Of a stretch of DNA of 64,000 nt, positions 19,097 to 34,900 are shown piece after piece. The position numbers and the translations under genes are program-made. The first letter of the stretch is position 1. Each line of letters starts with the position of its first letter. The notes under the pieces are model-generated. The model did not search any database and had not been told where the DNA came from. It was given only the letters and a program-made list of their open reading frames with translations. The stretch comes from Misgurnus anguillicaudatus (Eukaryota; Chordata; Actinopteri; Cypriniformes; Cobitidae): NCBI RefSeq assembly GCF_027580225.2, contig NC_073361.2, forward strand, positions 34,466,501 through 34,530,500, given 5' to 3'.

Positions 19097-19947
19097 AAAA
19101 GTCCAGCATCCCAAAAGTCCAGCATCCTAAACTCCAGCATCCGCATGTCCAGCATCCTAAACTTCAGCATCCTAAACTCCAGCATCCTAAACTCCAGCAT
19201 CCAAAAGTCCAATATCCTAAACTCCAGCATCCAAAAGTCCAGCATCCTAAACTCCAGCATCCAAAAGTCCAGCATCCTAAACTCCAGCATCCAAAAGTCC
19301 AGCATCCTAAACTCCAGCATCCTAAACTCCAGCATCCTAAACTCCAGCATCCTAAACTCCAGCATCCGCATGTCCAGCATCCGCATGTCCAGCATCCTAA
19401 ACTCCAGCATCCTAAACTCCAGCATCATAAACTCCAGCATCCTAAACTCCAGCATCCAAATGTCCAGCATCATTAACTCCAGCATCTTAAACTCCAGCAT
19501 CCTAAACTCCAGCATCCGCATGTCCAGCATCCGCATGTCCAGCATCCTAAACTCCAGCATCCTAAACTCCAGCATCCTAAACTCCAGCATCCAAAAGTCC
19601 AATATCCTAAACTCCAGCATCCGCATGTCCAGCATCCTAAACTCCAGCATCCAAAAGTCCAGCATCCTAAACTCCAGCATCCGCATGTCCAGCATCCTAA
19701 ACTCCAGCATCCAAAACTCCATTATCCTAAACTCCAGCATCCTAAACTCCAGCATCCAAAAGTCCAGCATCCAAAAGTCCAGCATCCAAAAGTCCAGCAT
19801 CCAAAAGTCCAGCATCCTAAACTCCAGCATCCAAAAGTCCAGCATCCAAAAGTCCAGCATCCTAAACTCCAGCATCCGCATGTCCATTATCCTAAACTCC
19901 ATTATCCTAAACTCCATTATCCTAAACTCCATTATCCTAAACTCCAG
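19097..19947 (+). repeat. Satellite block E: mixed 15-bp units
   Basis: A variant-rich mix of catcctaaactccag, catccaaaagtccag and catccgcatgtccag with rare private variants (catcattaactccag, cattatcctaaactc). It bridges the 16-mer block and the long dimeric block. Four catta-type units at about 19886-19945 mark the transition. Confidence 0.93.
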
Positions 19948-22900
19948 CATCTTAAACTCCAGCATCTTAAACTCCAGCATCTGCATGTCCAGCATCTTAA
20001 ACTCCAGCATCTGCATGTCCAGCATCTTAAACTCCAGCATCTGCATGTCCAGCATCCAAAAGTCCAGCATCTTAAACTCCAGCATCTGCATGTCCAGCAT
20101 CTTAAACTCCAGCATCTGCATGTCCAGCATCTTAAACTCCAGCATCTGCATGTCCAGCATCTTAAACTCCAGCATCTGCATGTCCAGCATCTTAAACTCC
20201 AGCATCTGCATGTCCAGCATCTTAAACTCCAGCATCTGCATGTCCAGCATCTTAAACTCCAGCATCTGCATGTCCAGCATCTTAAACTCCAGCATCTGCA
20301 TGTCCAGCATCTTAAACTCCAGCATCTGCATGTCCAGCATCTTAAACTCCAGCATCTGCATGTCCAGCATCTTAAACTCCAGCATCTGCATGTCCAGCAT
20401 CTTAAACGCCAGCCTCTGCATGTCCAGCATCTTAATCTCCAGCATCTGCATGTCCAGCATCTGCATGTCCAGCATCTTAAACTCCAGCATCTGCATGTCC
20501 AGCCTCTGCATGTCCAGCATCTTAAACTCCAGCATCTGCATGTCCAGCATCTTAATCTCCAGCCTCTGCATGTCCAGCATCTTAATCTCCAGCATCTGCA
20601 TGTCCAGCATCTTAAACTCCAGCATCTGCATGTCCAGCATCCTAAACTCCAGCATCTTAAACTCCAGCATCTGCATGTCCAGCATCTTAAACTCCAGCAT
20701 CTTAAACTCCAGCATCTTAAACTCCAGCATCTGCATGTCCAGCATCTTAAACTCCAGCATCTGCATGTCCAGCATCTTAAACTCCAGCATCTTAAACTCC
20801 AGCATCTTAAACTCCAGCATCTGCATGTCCAGCATCTTAAACTCCAGCATCTGCATGTCCAGCATCTTAAACTCCAGCATCTGCATGTCCAGCATCTTAA
20901 ACTCCAGCATCTGCATGTCCAGCATCTTAAACTCCAGCATCTGCATGTCCAGCATCTTAAACTCCAGCATCTGCATGTCCAGCATCTTAAACTCCAGCAT
21001 CTGCATGTCCAGCATCTTAAACTCCAGCATCCTAAACTCCAGCATCCTAAACTCCAGCATCTGCATGTCCAGCATCTTAAACTCCAGCATCTGCATGTCC
21101 AGCATCTTAAACTCCAGCATCTGCATGTCCAGCATCCTAAACTCCAGCATCTGCATGTCCAGCATCTTAAACTCCAGCATCTTAAACTCCAGCATCTTAA
21201 ACTCCAGCATCTTAAACTCCAGCATCTTAAACTCCAGCATCTTAAACTCCAGCATCTGCATGTCCAGCATCTTAAACTCCAGCATCTGCATGTCCAGCAT
21301 CCTAAACTCCAGCATCTTAAACTCCAGCATCTGCATGTCCAGCATCTTAAACTCCAGCATCTGCATGTCCAGCATCTTAAACTCCAGCATCTGCATGTCC
21401 AGCATCTTAAACTCCAGCATCTGCATGTCCAGCATCTTAAACTCCAGCATCTGCATGTCCAGCATCTTAAACTCCAGCATCTGCATGTCCAGCATCTTAA
21501 ACTCCAGCATCTGCATGTCCAGCATCTTAAACTCCAGCATCTGCATGTCCAGCATCTTAAACTCCAGCATCTGCATGTCCAGCATCTTAAACTCCAGCAT
21601 CTGCATGTCCAGCATCCTAAACTCCAGCATCCTAAACTCCAGCATCTTAAACTCCAGCATCTGCATGTCCAGCATCTGCATGTCCAGCATCTTAAACTCC
21701 AGCATCTGCATGTCCAGCATCTTAAACTCCAGCATCTGCATGTCCAGCATCTTAAACTCCAGCATCTGCATGTCCAGCATCTTAAACTCCAGCATCTGCA
21801 TGTCCAGCATCTTAAACTCCAGCATCTGCATGTCCAGCATCTTAAACTCCAGCATCTGCATGTCCAGCATCTTAAACTCCAGCATCTGCATGTCCAGCAT
21901 CTTAAACTCCAGCATCTGCATGTCCAGCATCTTAAACTCCAGCATCTTAAACTCCAGCATCTGCATGTCCAGCATCTTAAACTCCAGCATCTTAAACTCC
22001 AGCATCTTAAACTCCAGCATCTTAAACTCCAGCATCTGCATGTCCAGCATCTTAAACTCCAGCATCTGCATGTCCAGCATCTTAAACTCCAGCATCTGCA
22101 TGTCCAGCATCTTAAACTCCAGCATCTGCATGTCCAGCATCTTAAACTCCAGCATCTTAAACTCCAGCATCCTAAACTCCAGCATCTTAAACTCCAGCAT
22201 CTTAAACTCCAGCATCTTAAACTCCAGCATCTGCATGTCCAGCATCTTAAACTCCAGCATCTGCATGTCCAGCATCTTAAACTCCAGCATCTGCATGTCC
22301 AGCATCTTAAACTCCAGCATCTGCATGTCCAGCATCTTAAACTCCAGCATCTGCATGTCCAGCATCTTAAACTCCAGCATCTGCATGTCCAGCATCTTAA
22401 ACTCCAGCATCTGCATGTCCAGCATCTTAAACTCCAGCATCTGCATGTCCAGCATCTTAAACTCCAGCATCTGCATGTCCAGCATCTTAAACTCCAGCAT
22501 CTGCATGTCCAGCATCTTAAACTCCAGCATCTGCATGTCCAGCATCTTAAACTCCAGCATCTGCATGTCCAGCATCTTAAACTCCAGCATCTTAAACTCC
22601 AGCATCTGCATGTCCAGCATCTGCATGTCCAGCATCTTAAACTCCAGCATCTTAAACTCCAGCATCTGCATGTCCAGCATCTTAAACTCCAGCATCTGCA
22701 TGTCCAGCATCTTAAACTCCAGCATCTGCATGTCCAGCATCTTAAACTCCAGCATCTGCATGTCCAGCATCTTAAACTCCAGCATCTGCATGTCCAGCAT
22801 CTTAAACTCCAGCATCCTAAACTCCAGCATCTTAAACTCCAGCATCTGCATGTCCAGCATCTTAAACTCCAGCATCTGCATGTCCAGCATCTTAAACTCC

Positions 22901-25900
22901 AGCATCTGCATGTCCAGCATCTTAAACTCCAGCATCTGCAAAATGTCCAGCATCCAAAAGTCCAGCATCTGCATGTCCAGCATCTGCATGTCCAGCATCT
23001 TAAACTCCAGCATCTGCATGTCCAGCATCTTAAACTCCAGCATCTGCATGTCCAGCATCTTAAACTCCAGCATCTGCATGTCCAGCATCTTAAACTCCAG
23101 CATCTGCATGTCCAGCATCTTAAACTCCAGCATCTGCATGTCCAGCATCTTAAACTCCAGCATCTGCATGTCCAGCATCTGCATGTCCAGCATCTTAAAC
23201 TCCAGCATCTGCATGTCCAGCATCCTAAAGTCCAGCATCCTAAAGTCCAGCATCTGCATAAAGTCCAGCATCCTAAAGTCCAGCATCCAAAAGTCCAGCA
23301 TCCAAAAGTCCAGCATCTGCAAAAGTCCAGCATCCAAAAGTCCAGCATCCAAAAGTCCAGCATCCAAAAGTCCAGCATCCAAAAGTCCAGCATCCAAAAG
23401 TCCAGCATCCAAAAGTCCAGCATCCTTAAAAGTCCAGCATCCAAAAGTCCAGCATCCAAAAGTCCAGCATCCAAAAGTCCAGCATCCAAAAGTCCAGCAT
23501 CTGCATGTCCAGCATCTTAAACTCCAGCATCTGCATGTCCAGCCTCTGCATGTCCAGCATCTTAAACTCCAGACACTGCAAGTCCAGCCTCTTCATCTCC
23601 AGGATCTTAATCTCCAGCATCTGCATGTCCAGCCTCTGCATGTCCAGCCTCTTAAACTCCAGCATCTGCATGTCCAGCATCTTAAACTCCAGCATCTTAA
23701 ACTCCAGCATCTGCATGTCCAGCATCTTAAACTCCAGCATCTGCATGTCCAGCATCTTAAACTCCAGCATCTGCATGTCCAGCATCTTAAACTCCAGCAT
23801 CTGCATGTCCAGCATCTTAAACTCCAGCATCTGCATGTCCAGCATCTTAAACTCCAGCATCTGCATGTCCAGCATCTTAATCTCCAGCCTCTGCATGTCC
23901 AGCATCTTAAACTCCAGCATCTGCATGTCCAGCCTCTGCATGTCCAGCCTCTTAAACTCCAGCGTCTGCATGTCCAGCTTATTAAACTCCAGCATCTGCA
24001 TGTCCAGCATCTTAAACTCCAGCATCTGCATGTCCAGCATCTTAAACTCCAGCATCTGCATGTCCAGCATCTTAAACTCCAGCATCTGCATGTCCAGCAT
24101 CTTAAACTCCAGCATCTGCATGTCCAGCATCTTAAACTCCAGCATCTGCATGTCCAGCATCTTAAACTCCAGCATCCAAAAGTGCAGCATCCAAAAGTCC
24201 AGCATCCTTAAACTCCAGCATCTGCATGTCCAGCATCCAAAAGTCCAGCCTCTTAATCTCCAGCATCTGCATCTCCAGCCTCTTAAAGTCCACCATCTTA
24301 AACTCCAGCATCTGCATGTCCAGCATCTTAAACTCCAGCATCTGCATGTCCAGCCTCTGCATGTCCAGCATCTTAAACTCCAGCATCTGCATGTCCAGCC
24401 TCCTGCATGTCCAGCATCTTAAACTCAAGCATATGCATGTCCAGCATCTTAAACTCCAGCATCTGCATGTCCAGCATCTTAAACTCCAGCATCTTAAACT
24501 CCAGCATCTGCATGTCCAGCATCTTAAACTCCAGCATCTGCATGTCCAGCATCTTAAACTCCAGCATCTGCATGTCCAGCATCTTAAACTCCAGCATCTT
24601 AAACTCCAGCATCTTAAACTCCAGCATCTTAAACTCCAGCATCTGCATGTCCAGCATCTTAAACTCCAGCATCTGCATGTCCAGCATCTTAAACTCCAGC
24701 ATCTGCATGTCCAGCATCTTAAACTCCAGCATCTGCATGTCCAGCATCTGCATGTCCAGCATCTTAAACTCCAGCATCTGCATGTCCAGCATCTTAAACT
24801 CCAGCATCTGCATGTCCAGCCTCTGCATGTCCAGCATCTGCATGTCCAGCCTCTGCATGTCCAGCATCTGCATGTCCAGCATCTTAAACTCCAGCATCTG
24901 CATGTCCAGCATCTTAAACTCCAGCATCTGCATGTCCAGCATCTTAAACTCCAGCATCTGCATGTCCAGCATCTTAAACTCCAGCATCTTAAACTCCAGC
25001 ATCTGCATGTCCAGCATCTTAAACTCCAGCATCTGCATGTCCAGCATCTTAAACTCCAGCATCTGCATGTCCAGCATCTAAACTCCAGCATCTTAAACTC
25101 CAGCATCTGCATGTCCAGCATCTTAAACTCCAGCATCTGCATGTCCAGCATCTTAAACTCCAGCATCTGCATGTCCAGCATCTTAAACTCCAGCATCTGC
25201 ATGTCCAGCATCTTAAACTCCAGCATCTGCATGTCCAGCATCTTAAACTCCAGCATCTTAAACTCCAGCATCTTAAACTCCAGCATCTGCATGTCCAGCA
25301 TCTTAAACTCCAGCATCTGCATGTCCAGCATCTTAAACTCCAGCATCTGCATGTCCAGCATCCAAAAGTCCAGCATCTTAAACTCCAGCATCTGCATGTC
25401 CAGCATCTTAAACTCCAGCATCTGCATGTCCAGCATCTTAAACTCCAGCATCTGCATGTCCAGCATCTTAAACTCCAGCATCTGCATGTCCAGCATCTTA
25501 AACTCCAGCATCTGCATGTCCAGCATCTTAAACTCCAGCATCTGCATGTCCAGCATCTTAAACTCCAGCATCTTAAACTCCAGCATCTGCATGTCCAGCA
25601 TCTTAAACTCCAGCATCTGCATGTCCAGCATCTTAAACTCTGCATGTCCAGCATCTTAAACTCCAGCATCTGCATGTCCAGCATCTTAAACTCCAGCATC
25701 TGCATGTCCAGCATCTTAAACTCCAGCATCTGCATGTCCAGCATCTTAAACTCCAGCATCTGCATGTCCAGCATCTTAAACTCCAGCATCTGCATGTCCA
25801 GCATCTTAAACTCCAGCATCTGCATGTCCAGCATCTTAAACTCCAGCATCTGCATGTCCAGCATCTTAAACTCCAGCATCTGCATGTCCAGCATCTTAAA

Positions 25901-28900
25901 CTCCAGCATCTGCATGTCCAGCATCTTAAACTCCAGCATCTGCATGTCCAGCATCTGCATGTCCAGCATCTTAAACTCCAGCATCTGCATGTCCAGCATC
26001 TTAAACTCCAGCATCTGCATGTCCAGCATCTTAAACTCCAGCATCTGCATGTCCAGCATCTTAAACTCCAGCATCCTTAAACTCCAGCATCTGCATGTCC
26101 AGCATCTTAAACTCCAGCATCTGCATGTCCAGCATCTTAAACTCCAGCATCTTAAACTCCAGCATCTGCATGTCCAGCCTCTGCATGTCCAGCATCTTAA
26201 ACTCCAGCATCTGCATGTCCAGCATCTTAAACTCCAGCATCTTAAACTCCAGCATCTTAAACTCCAGCATCTGCATGTCCAGCATCTTAAACTCCAGCAT
26301 CTGCATGTCCAGCATCTTAAACTCCAGCATCTGCATGTCCAGCATCTGCAAAAGTCCAGCATCTTAAACTCCAGCATCTGCATGTCCAGCATCTTAAACT
26401 CCAGCATCTGCATGTCCAGCATCTTAAACTCCAGCATCTGCATGTCCAGCATCTTAAACTCCAGCATCTGCATGTCCAGCATCTTAAACTCCAGCATCTG
26501 CATGTCCAGCATCTTAAACTCCAGCATCTGCATGTCCAGCCTCTGCATGTCCAGCATCTTAAACTCCAGCATCTGCATGTCCAGAATCTTCAACTCCAGC
26601 ATCTGCATGTCCAGCTTCTTAAACTCCAGCATCTGCATGTCCAGCATCTTAAACTCCAGCATCTGCATGTCCAGCATCTTAAACTCCAGCATCTGCATGT
26701 CCAGCATCTTAAACTCCAGCATCCTAAACTCCAGCATCTGCATGTCCAGCATCTTAAACTCCAGCATCTTAAACTCCAGCATCTTAAACTCCAGCATCTG
26801 CATGTCCAGCATCTGCATGTCCAGCATCTTAAACTCCAGCATCTGCATGTCCAGCATCTTAAACTCCAGCATCTGCATGTCCAGCATCTTAAACTCCAGC
26901 ATCTGCATGTCCAGCATCTTAAACTCCAGCATCTGCATGTCCAGCATCTTAAACTCCAGCATCTTAAACTCCAGCATCTTAAACTCCAGCATCTGCATGT
27001 CCAGCATCTGCATGTCCAGCATCTTAAACTCCAGCATCTTAAACTCCAGCATCTGCATGTCCAGCATCTTAAACTCCAGCATCTGCATGTCCAGCATCTT
27101 AAACTCCAGCATCTTAAACTCCAGCATCTGCATGTCCAGCATCTGCATGTCCAGCATCTTAAACTCCAGCATCCAAAAGTCCAGCATCCAAAAGTCCAGC
27201 ATCTTAAACTCCAGCATCTGCATGTCCAGCATCTTAAACTCCAGCATCTGCATGTCCAGCATCTTAAACTCCAGCATCTGCAGTCCAGCATCTGCATGTC
27301 CAGCATCTTAAACTCCAGCATCTGCATGTCCAGCATCTTAAACTCCAGCATCTGCATGTCCAGCATCTTAAACTCCAGCATCTTAAACTCCAGCATCTGC
27401 ATGTCCAGCATCTTAAACTCCAGCATCTGCATGTCCAGCATCTTAAACTCCAGCATCTGCATGTCCAGCATCTTAAACTCCAGCATCTGCATGTCCAGCA
27501 TCTTAAACTCCAGCATCTGCATGTCCAGCATCTTAAACTCCAGCATCTTAAACTCCAGCATCTTAAACTCCAGCATCTTAAACTCCAGCATCTTAAACTC
27601 CAGCATCTTAAACTCCAGCATCTTAAACTCCAGCATCTTAAACTCCAGCATCTGCATGTCCAGCATCTTAAACTCCAGCATCTGCATGTCCAGCATCTTA
27701 AACTCCAGCATCTGCATGTCCAGCATCTTAAACTCCAGCATCTGCATGTCCAGCATCTTAAACTCCAGCATCTGCATGTCCAGCATCTTAAACTCCAGCA
27801 TCTGCATGTCCAGCATCTTAAACTCCAGCATCTGCATGTCCAGCATCTTAAACTCCAGCATCTGCATGTCCAGCATCTTAAACTCCAGCATCTTAAACTC
27901 CAGCATCTGCATGTCCAGCATCTTAAACTCCAGCATCTGCATGTCCAGCATCTTAAACTCCAGCATCTGCATGTCCAGCATCTTAAACTCCAGCATCTGC
28001 ATGTCCAGCATCTTAAACTCCAGCATCTGCATGTCCAGCATCTTAAACTCCAGCATCTGCATGTCCAGCATCTTAAACTCCAGCATCTTAAACTCCAGCA
28101 TCTGCATGTCCAGCATCTTAAACTCCAGCATCTGCATGTCCAGCATCTTAAACTCCAGCATCTGCATGTCCAGCATCTTAAACTCCAGCATCTGCATGTC
28201 CAGCATCTTAAACTCCAGCATCTGCATGTCCAGCATCTTAAACTCCAGCATCTGCATGTCCAGCATCTTAAACTCCAGCATCTGCATGTCCAGCATCTTA
28301 AACTCCAGCATCTGCATGTCCAGCATCTTAAACTCCAGCATCTGCATGTCCAGCATCTTAAACTCCAGCATCTGCATGTCCAGCATCTTAAACTCCAGCA
28401 TCTGCATGTCCAGCATCTGCATGTCCAGCATCTTAAACTCCAGCATCCTAAACTCCAGCATCTTAAACTCCAGCATCTGCATGTCCAGCATCTTAAACTC
28501 CAGCATCTGCATGTCCAGCATCTTAAACTCCAGCATCTGCATGTCCAGCATCTTAAACTCCAGCATCTGCATGTCCAGCATCTTAAACTCCAGCATCTGC
28601 ATGTCCAGCATCTTAAACTCCAGCATCTTAACTCCAGCATCCAGCATCTGCATGTCCAGCATCTTAAACTCCAGCATCTGCATGTCCAGCATCTTAAACT
28701 CCAGCATCTTAAACTCCAGCATCTGCATGTCCAGCATCTTAAACTCCAGCATCTGCATGTCCAGCATCTTAAACTCCAGCATCTGCATGTCCAGCATCTT
28801 AAACTCCAGCATCTGCATGTCCAGCATCTTAAACTCCAGCATCTGCATGTCCAGCATCTTAAACTCCAGCATCTGCATGTCCAGCATCTTAAACTCCAGC

Positions 28901-31900
28901 ATCTTAAACTCCAGCATCTGCATGTCCAGCATCTGCATGTCCAGCATCTTAAACTCCAGCATCTTAAACTCCAGCATCTTAAACTCCAGCATCTGCATGT
29001 CCAGCATCTGCATGTCCAGCATCTTAAACTCCAGCATCTGCATGTCCAGCATCTTAAACTCCAGCATCTGCATGTCCAGCATCTTAAACTCCAGCATCTG
29101 CATGTCCAGCATCTTAAACTCCAGCATCTGCATGTCCAGCATCTTAAACTCCAGCATCCTGCATGTCCAGCATCTTAAACTCCAGCATCTGCATGTCCAG
29201 CATCCTTAAACTCCAGCATCCTTAAACTCCAGCATCTGCATGTCCAGCATCTTAAACTCCAGCATCTGCATGTCCAGCATCTTAAACTCCAGCATCCAAA
29301 ACTCCAGCATCTTAAACTCCAGCATCTGCATGTCCAGCATCTTAAACTCCAGCATCTGCATGTCCAGCATCTTAAACTCCAGCATCTGCATGTCCAGCAT
29401 CTTAAACTCCAGCATCTGCATGTCCAGCATCTTAAACTCCAGCATCTTAAACTCCAGCATCTTAAACTCCAGCATCTGCATGTCCAGCATCTGCATGTCC
29501 AGCATCTTAAACTCCAGCATCTTAAACTCCAGCATCTTAAACTCCAGCATCTGCATGTCCAGCATCCTAAACTCCAGCATCCTAAACTCCAGCATCCTAA
29601 ACTCCAGCATCCTAAACTCCAGCATCCTAAACTCCAGCATCTGCATGTCCAGCATCTTAAACTCCAGCATCTGCAAAAGTCCAGCATCTTAAACTCCAGC
29701 ATCTAAACTCCAGCATCCTAAACTCCAGCATCCAAAAGTCCAGCATCCTAAACTCCAGCATCTGCATGTCCAGCATCCTAAACTCCAGCATCCAAAAGTC
29801 CAGCATCCTAAACTCCAGCATCTGCAAAATGTCCAGCATCCTAAACTCCAGCATCTGCATGTCCAATATCCTAAACTCCAGCATCCAAAAGTCCAGCATC
29901 CTAAACTCCAGCATCCAAAAGTCCAGCATCCTAAACTCCAGCATCCTAAACTCCAGCATCCTAAACTCCAGCATCCTAAACTCCAGCATCCAAAAGTCCA
30001 ATATCCTAAACTCCAGCATCCAAAAGTCCAGCATCCTAAACTCCAGCATCTGCATGTCCAATATCCTAAACTCCAGCATCCAAAAGTCCAGCATCCTAAA
30101 CTCCAGCATCCAAAAGTCCAGCATCTTAAACTCCAGCATCTGCATGTCCAGCATCTTAAACTCCAGCATCTTAAACTCCAGCATCTGCATGTCCAGCATC
30201 TTAAACTCCAGCATCTTAAACTCCAGCATCTTAAACTCCAGCATCTTAAACTCCAGCATCTTAAACTCCAGCATCTAAACATGTCCAGCATCTTAAACTC
30301 CAGCATCTTAAACTCCAGCATCTGCATGTCCAGCATCTTAAACTCCAGCATCTGCATGTCCAGCATCTTAAACTCCAGCATCTGCATGTCCAGCATCTTA
30401 AACTCCAGCATCTTAAACTCCAGCATCTGCATGTCCAGCATCTTAAACTCCAGCATCTGCATGTCCAGCATCTTAAACTCCAGCATCTTAAACTCCAGCA
30501 TCTGCATGTCCAGCATCTTAAACTCCAGCATCTGCATGTCCAGCATCTTAAACTCCAGCATCTGCATGTCCAGCATCTTAAACTCCAGCATCTGCATGTC
30601 CAGCATCTTAAACTCCAGCATCCTAAACTCCAGCATCCTAAACTCCAGCATCCTAAACTCCAGCATCTGCATGTCCAGCATCCTAAAGTCCAGCATCTTA
30701 AACTCCAGCATCTGCATGTCCAGCATCTGCATGTCCAGCATCTGCATGTCCAGCATCCTAAAGTCCAGCATCCTAAAGTCCAGCATCCTAAAGTCCAGCA
30801 TCTGCATGTCCAGCATCTTAAACTCCAGCATCTGCATGTCCAGCATCTGCATGTCCAGCATCTTAAACTCCAGCATCTGCATGTCCAGCATCTTAAACTC
30901 CAGCATCTGCATGTCCAGCATCTTAAACTCCAGCATCTTAAACTCCAGCATCTGCATGTCCAGCATCTTAAACTCCAGCATCTGCATGTCCAGCATCTTA
31001 AACTCCAGCATCTGCATGTCCAGCATCTTAAACTCCAGCATCTGCATGTCCAGCATCTTAAACTCCAGCATCTGCATGTCCAGCATCTTAAACTCCAGCA
31101 TCTGCATGTCCAGCATCTTAAACTCCAGCATCTGCATGTCCAGCATCTTAAACTCCAGCATCTGCATGTCCAGCATCTTAAACTCCAGCATCTGCATGTC
31201 CAGCATCCTAAACTCCAGCATCTTAAACTCCAGCATCTGCATGTCCAGCATCTTAAACTCCAGCATCTTAAACTCCAGCATCCTAAAAGTCCAGCATCTG
31301 CATGTCCAGCATCTTAAACTCCAGCATCTGCATGTCCAGCATCTGCATGTCCAGCATCTTAAACTCCAGCATCCAAATGTCCAGCATCTTAAACTCCAGC
31401 ATCTGCATGTCCAGCATCTTAAACTCCAGCATCTGCATGTCCAGCATCTTAAACTCCAGCATCTGCATGTCCAGCATCTTAAACTCCAGCATCCAGTCCA
31501 GCCTCTGCATGTCCAGCATCTTAAACTCCAGCATCTGCATGTCCAGCATCTTAAACTCCAGCATCCAGCATCTGCATGTCCAGCATCTTAAACTCCAGCA
31601 TCCATGTCCAGCATCTGCATGTCCAGCATCTTAAACTCCAGCATCAAAAAGTCCAGCATCTTAAACTCCAGCATCAAAAAGTCCAGCATCTTAAACTCCA
31701 TCATCTTCATGTCCAGCATCTTAAACTCCAGCATCTGCATATCTTAAACTCCAGCATCTGCATGTCCAGCATCTAAACTCCAGCATCTAAACTCCAGCAT
31801 CTGCATGTCCAGCATCTTAAACTCCAGCATCTGCATGTCCAGCATCTTAAACTCCAGCATCTTAAACTCCAGCATCTGCATGTCCAGCATCTTAAACTCC

Positions 31901-34900
31901 AGCATCTGCATGTCCAGCATCTTAAACTCCAGCATCTGCATGTCCAGCATCTTAAACTCCAGCATCTGCATGTCCAGCATCTTAAACTCCAGCATCTGCA
32001 TGTCCAGCATCTTAAACTCCAGCATCTGCATGTCCAGCATCTTAAACTCCAGCATCTGCATGTCCAGCATCTTAAACTCCAGCATCTGCATGTCCAGCAT
32101 CTTAAACTCCAGCATCTTAAACTCCAGCATCTGCATGTCCAGCATCTTAAACTCCAGCATCTTAAACTCCAGCATCTTAAACTCCAGCATCTGCATGTCC
32201 AGCATCTGCATGTCCAGCATCTTAAACTCCAGCATCTTAAACTCCAGCATCTTAAACTCCAGCATCTTAAACTCCAGCATCTTAAACTCCAGCATCTTAA
32301 ACTCCAGCATCTGCATGTCCATCATCCTAAAAGTCCAGCATCTGCATGTCCAGCATCTTAAACTCCAGCATCTGCATGTCCAGCATCTTAAACTCCAGCA
32401 TCTGCATGTCCAGCATCTTAAACTCCAGCATCTGCATGTCCAGCATCTTAAACTCCAGCATCTGCATGTCCAGCTGCATGTCCAGCATCTTAAACTCCAG
32501 CATCTGCATGTCCAGCATCTTAAACTCCAGCATCTGCATGTCCAGCATCTTAAACTCCAGCATCTGCATGTCCAGCATCTTAAACTCCAGCATCTTAAAC
32601 TCCAGCATCTGCATGTCCAGCATCTTAAACTCCAGCATCTGCATGTCCAGCATCTTAAACTCCAGCATCTGCATGTCCAGCATCTTAAACTCCAGCATCT
32701 GCATGTCCAGCATCTTAAACTCCAGCATCTGCATGTCCAGCATCTTAAACTCCAGCATCTGCATGTCCAGCATCTTAAACTCCAGCATCTGCATGTCCAG
32801 CATCTTAAACTCCAGCATCTGCATGTCCAGCATCTTAAACTCCAGCATCTTAAACTCCAGCATCTGCATGTCCAGCATCTTAAACTCCAGCATCTGCATG
32901 TCCAGCATCTTAAACTCCAGCATCTGCATGTCCAGCATCTTAAACTCCAGCATCTGCATGTCCAGCATCTTAAACTCCAGCATCTGCATGTCCAGCATCT
33001 TAAACTCCAGCATCTGCATGTCCAGCATCTTAAACTCCAGCATCTGCATGTCCAGCATCTTAAACTCCAGCATCTGCATGTCCAGCATCTTAAACTCCAG
33101 CATCTTAAACTCCAGCATCTGCATGTCCAGCATCTTAAACTCCAGCATCTGCATGTCCAGCATCTTAAACTCCAGCATCTGCATGTCCAGCATCTTAAAC
33201 TCCAGCATCTGCATGTCCAGCATCTTAAACTCCAGCATCTGCATGTCCAGCATCTTAAACTCCAGCATCTGCATGTCCAGAATCCTAAACTCCAGCATCT
33301 GCATGTCCAGCATCTTAAACTCCAGCATCCTAAACTCCAGCATCCAAAAGTCCAGCATCTTAAACTCCAGCATCTGCATGTCCAGCATCTTAAACTCCAG
33401 CATCTTAAACTCCAGCATCTGCATGTCCAGCATCTTACACTCCAGCAGCTGCATGTCCAGCATCTTAAACTCCAGCATCTGCATGTCCAGCCTCCTGCAT
33501 GTCCAGCATCTTAAACTCCAGCATCTGCATGTCCAGCATCTTAAACTCCAGCATCTGCATGTCCAGCATCTTAAACTCCAGCATCTGCATGTCCAGCATC
33601 TTAAACTCCAGCATCTGCATGTCCAGCATCTTAAACTCCAGCATCCCGCATGTCCAGCATCTTAAACTCCAGCATCTTAAACTCCAGCATCTTAAACCCC
33701 AGCATCTGCATGTCCAGCATCTTAAACTCCAGCATCTTAAACTCCAGCATCTGCATGTCCAGCATCTTAAACTCCAGCATCTGCATGTCCAGCATCTTAA
33801 ACTCCAGCATCTGCATGTCCAGCATCTTAAACTCCAGCATCTGCATGTCCAGCATCTTAAACTCCAGCATCTGCATGTCCAGCATCTTAAACTCCAGCAT
33901 CTGCATGTCCAGCATCTTAAACTCCAGCATCTGCATGTCCAGCATCTTAAACTCCAGCATCTGCATGTCCAGCATCTTAAACTCCAGCATCTGCATGTCC
34001 AGCATCTTAAACTCCAGCATCTGCATGTCCAGCAGCATCTGCATGTCCAGCATCTTAAACTCCAGCATCTGCATGTCCAGCATCTTAAACTCCAGCATCT
34101 GCATGTCCAGCATCTTAAACTCCAGCATCTGCATGTCCAGCATCTTAAACTCCAGCATCTGCATGTCCAGCATCTTAAACTCCAGCATCTGCATGTCCAG
34201 CATCTTAAACTCCAGCATCTGCATGTCCAGCATCTGCATGTCCAGCATCTTAAACTCCAGCATCTTAAACTCCAGCATCTTAAACTCCAGCATCTGCATG
34301 TCCAGCATCTTAAACTCCAGCATCTGCATGTCCAGCATCTTAAACTCCAGCATCTGCATGTCCAGCATCTTAAACTCCAGCATCTGCATGTCCAGCATCT
34401 TAAACTCCAGCATCTGCATGTCCAGCATCTTAAACTCCAGCATCTGCATGTCCAGCATCTTAAACTCCAGCATCTGCATGTCCAGCATCTTAAACTCCAG
34501 CATCTGCATGTCCAGCATCTTAAACTCCAGCATCTGCATGTCCAGCATCTGCATGTCCAGCATCTTAAACTCCAGCATCTGCATGTCCAGCATCTTAAAC
34601 TCCAGCATCTGCATGTCCAGCATCTTAAACTCCAGCATCTTAAACTCCAGCATCTGCATGTCCAGCATCTTAAACTCCAGCATCTGCATGTCCAGCATCT
34701 TAAACTCCAGCATCTGCATGTCCAGCATCTTAAACTCCAGCATCTGCATGTCCAGCATCTGCATGTCCAGCATCTTAAACTCCAGCATCTGCATGTCCAG
34801 CATCTTAAACTCCAGCATCTGCATGTCCAGCATCTTAAACTCCAGCATCTGCATGTCCAGCATCTGCATGTCCAGCATCTTAAACTCCAGCATCTGCATG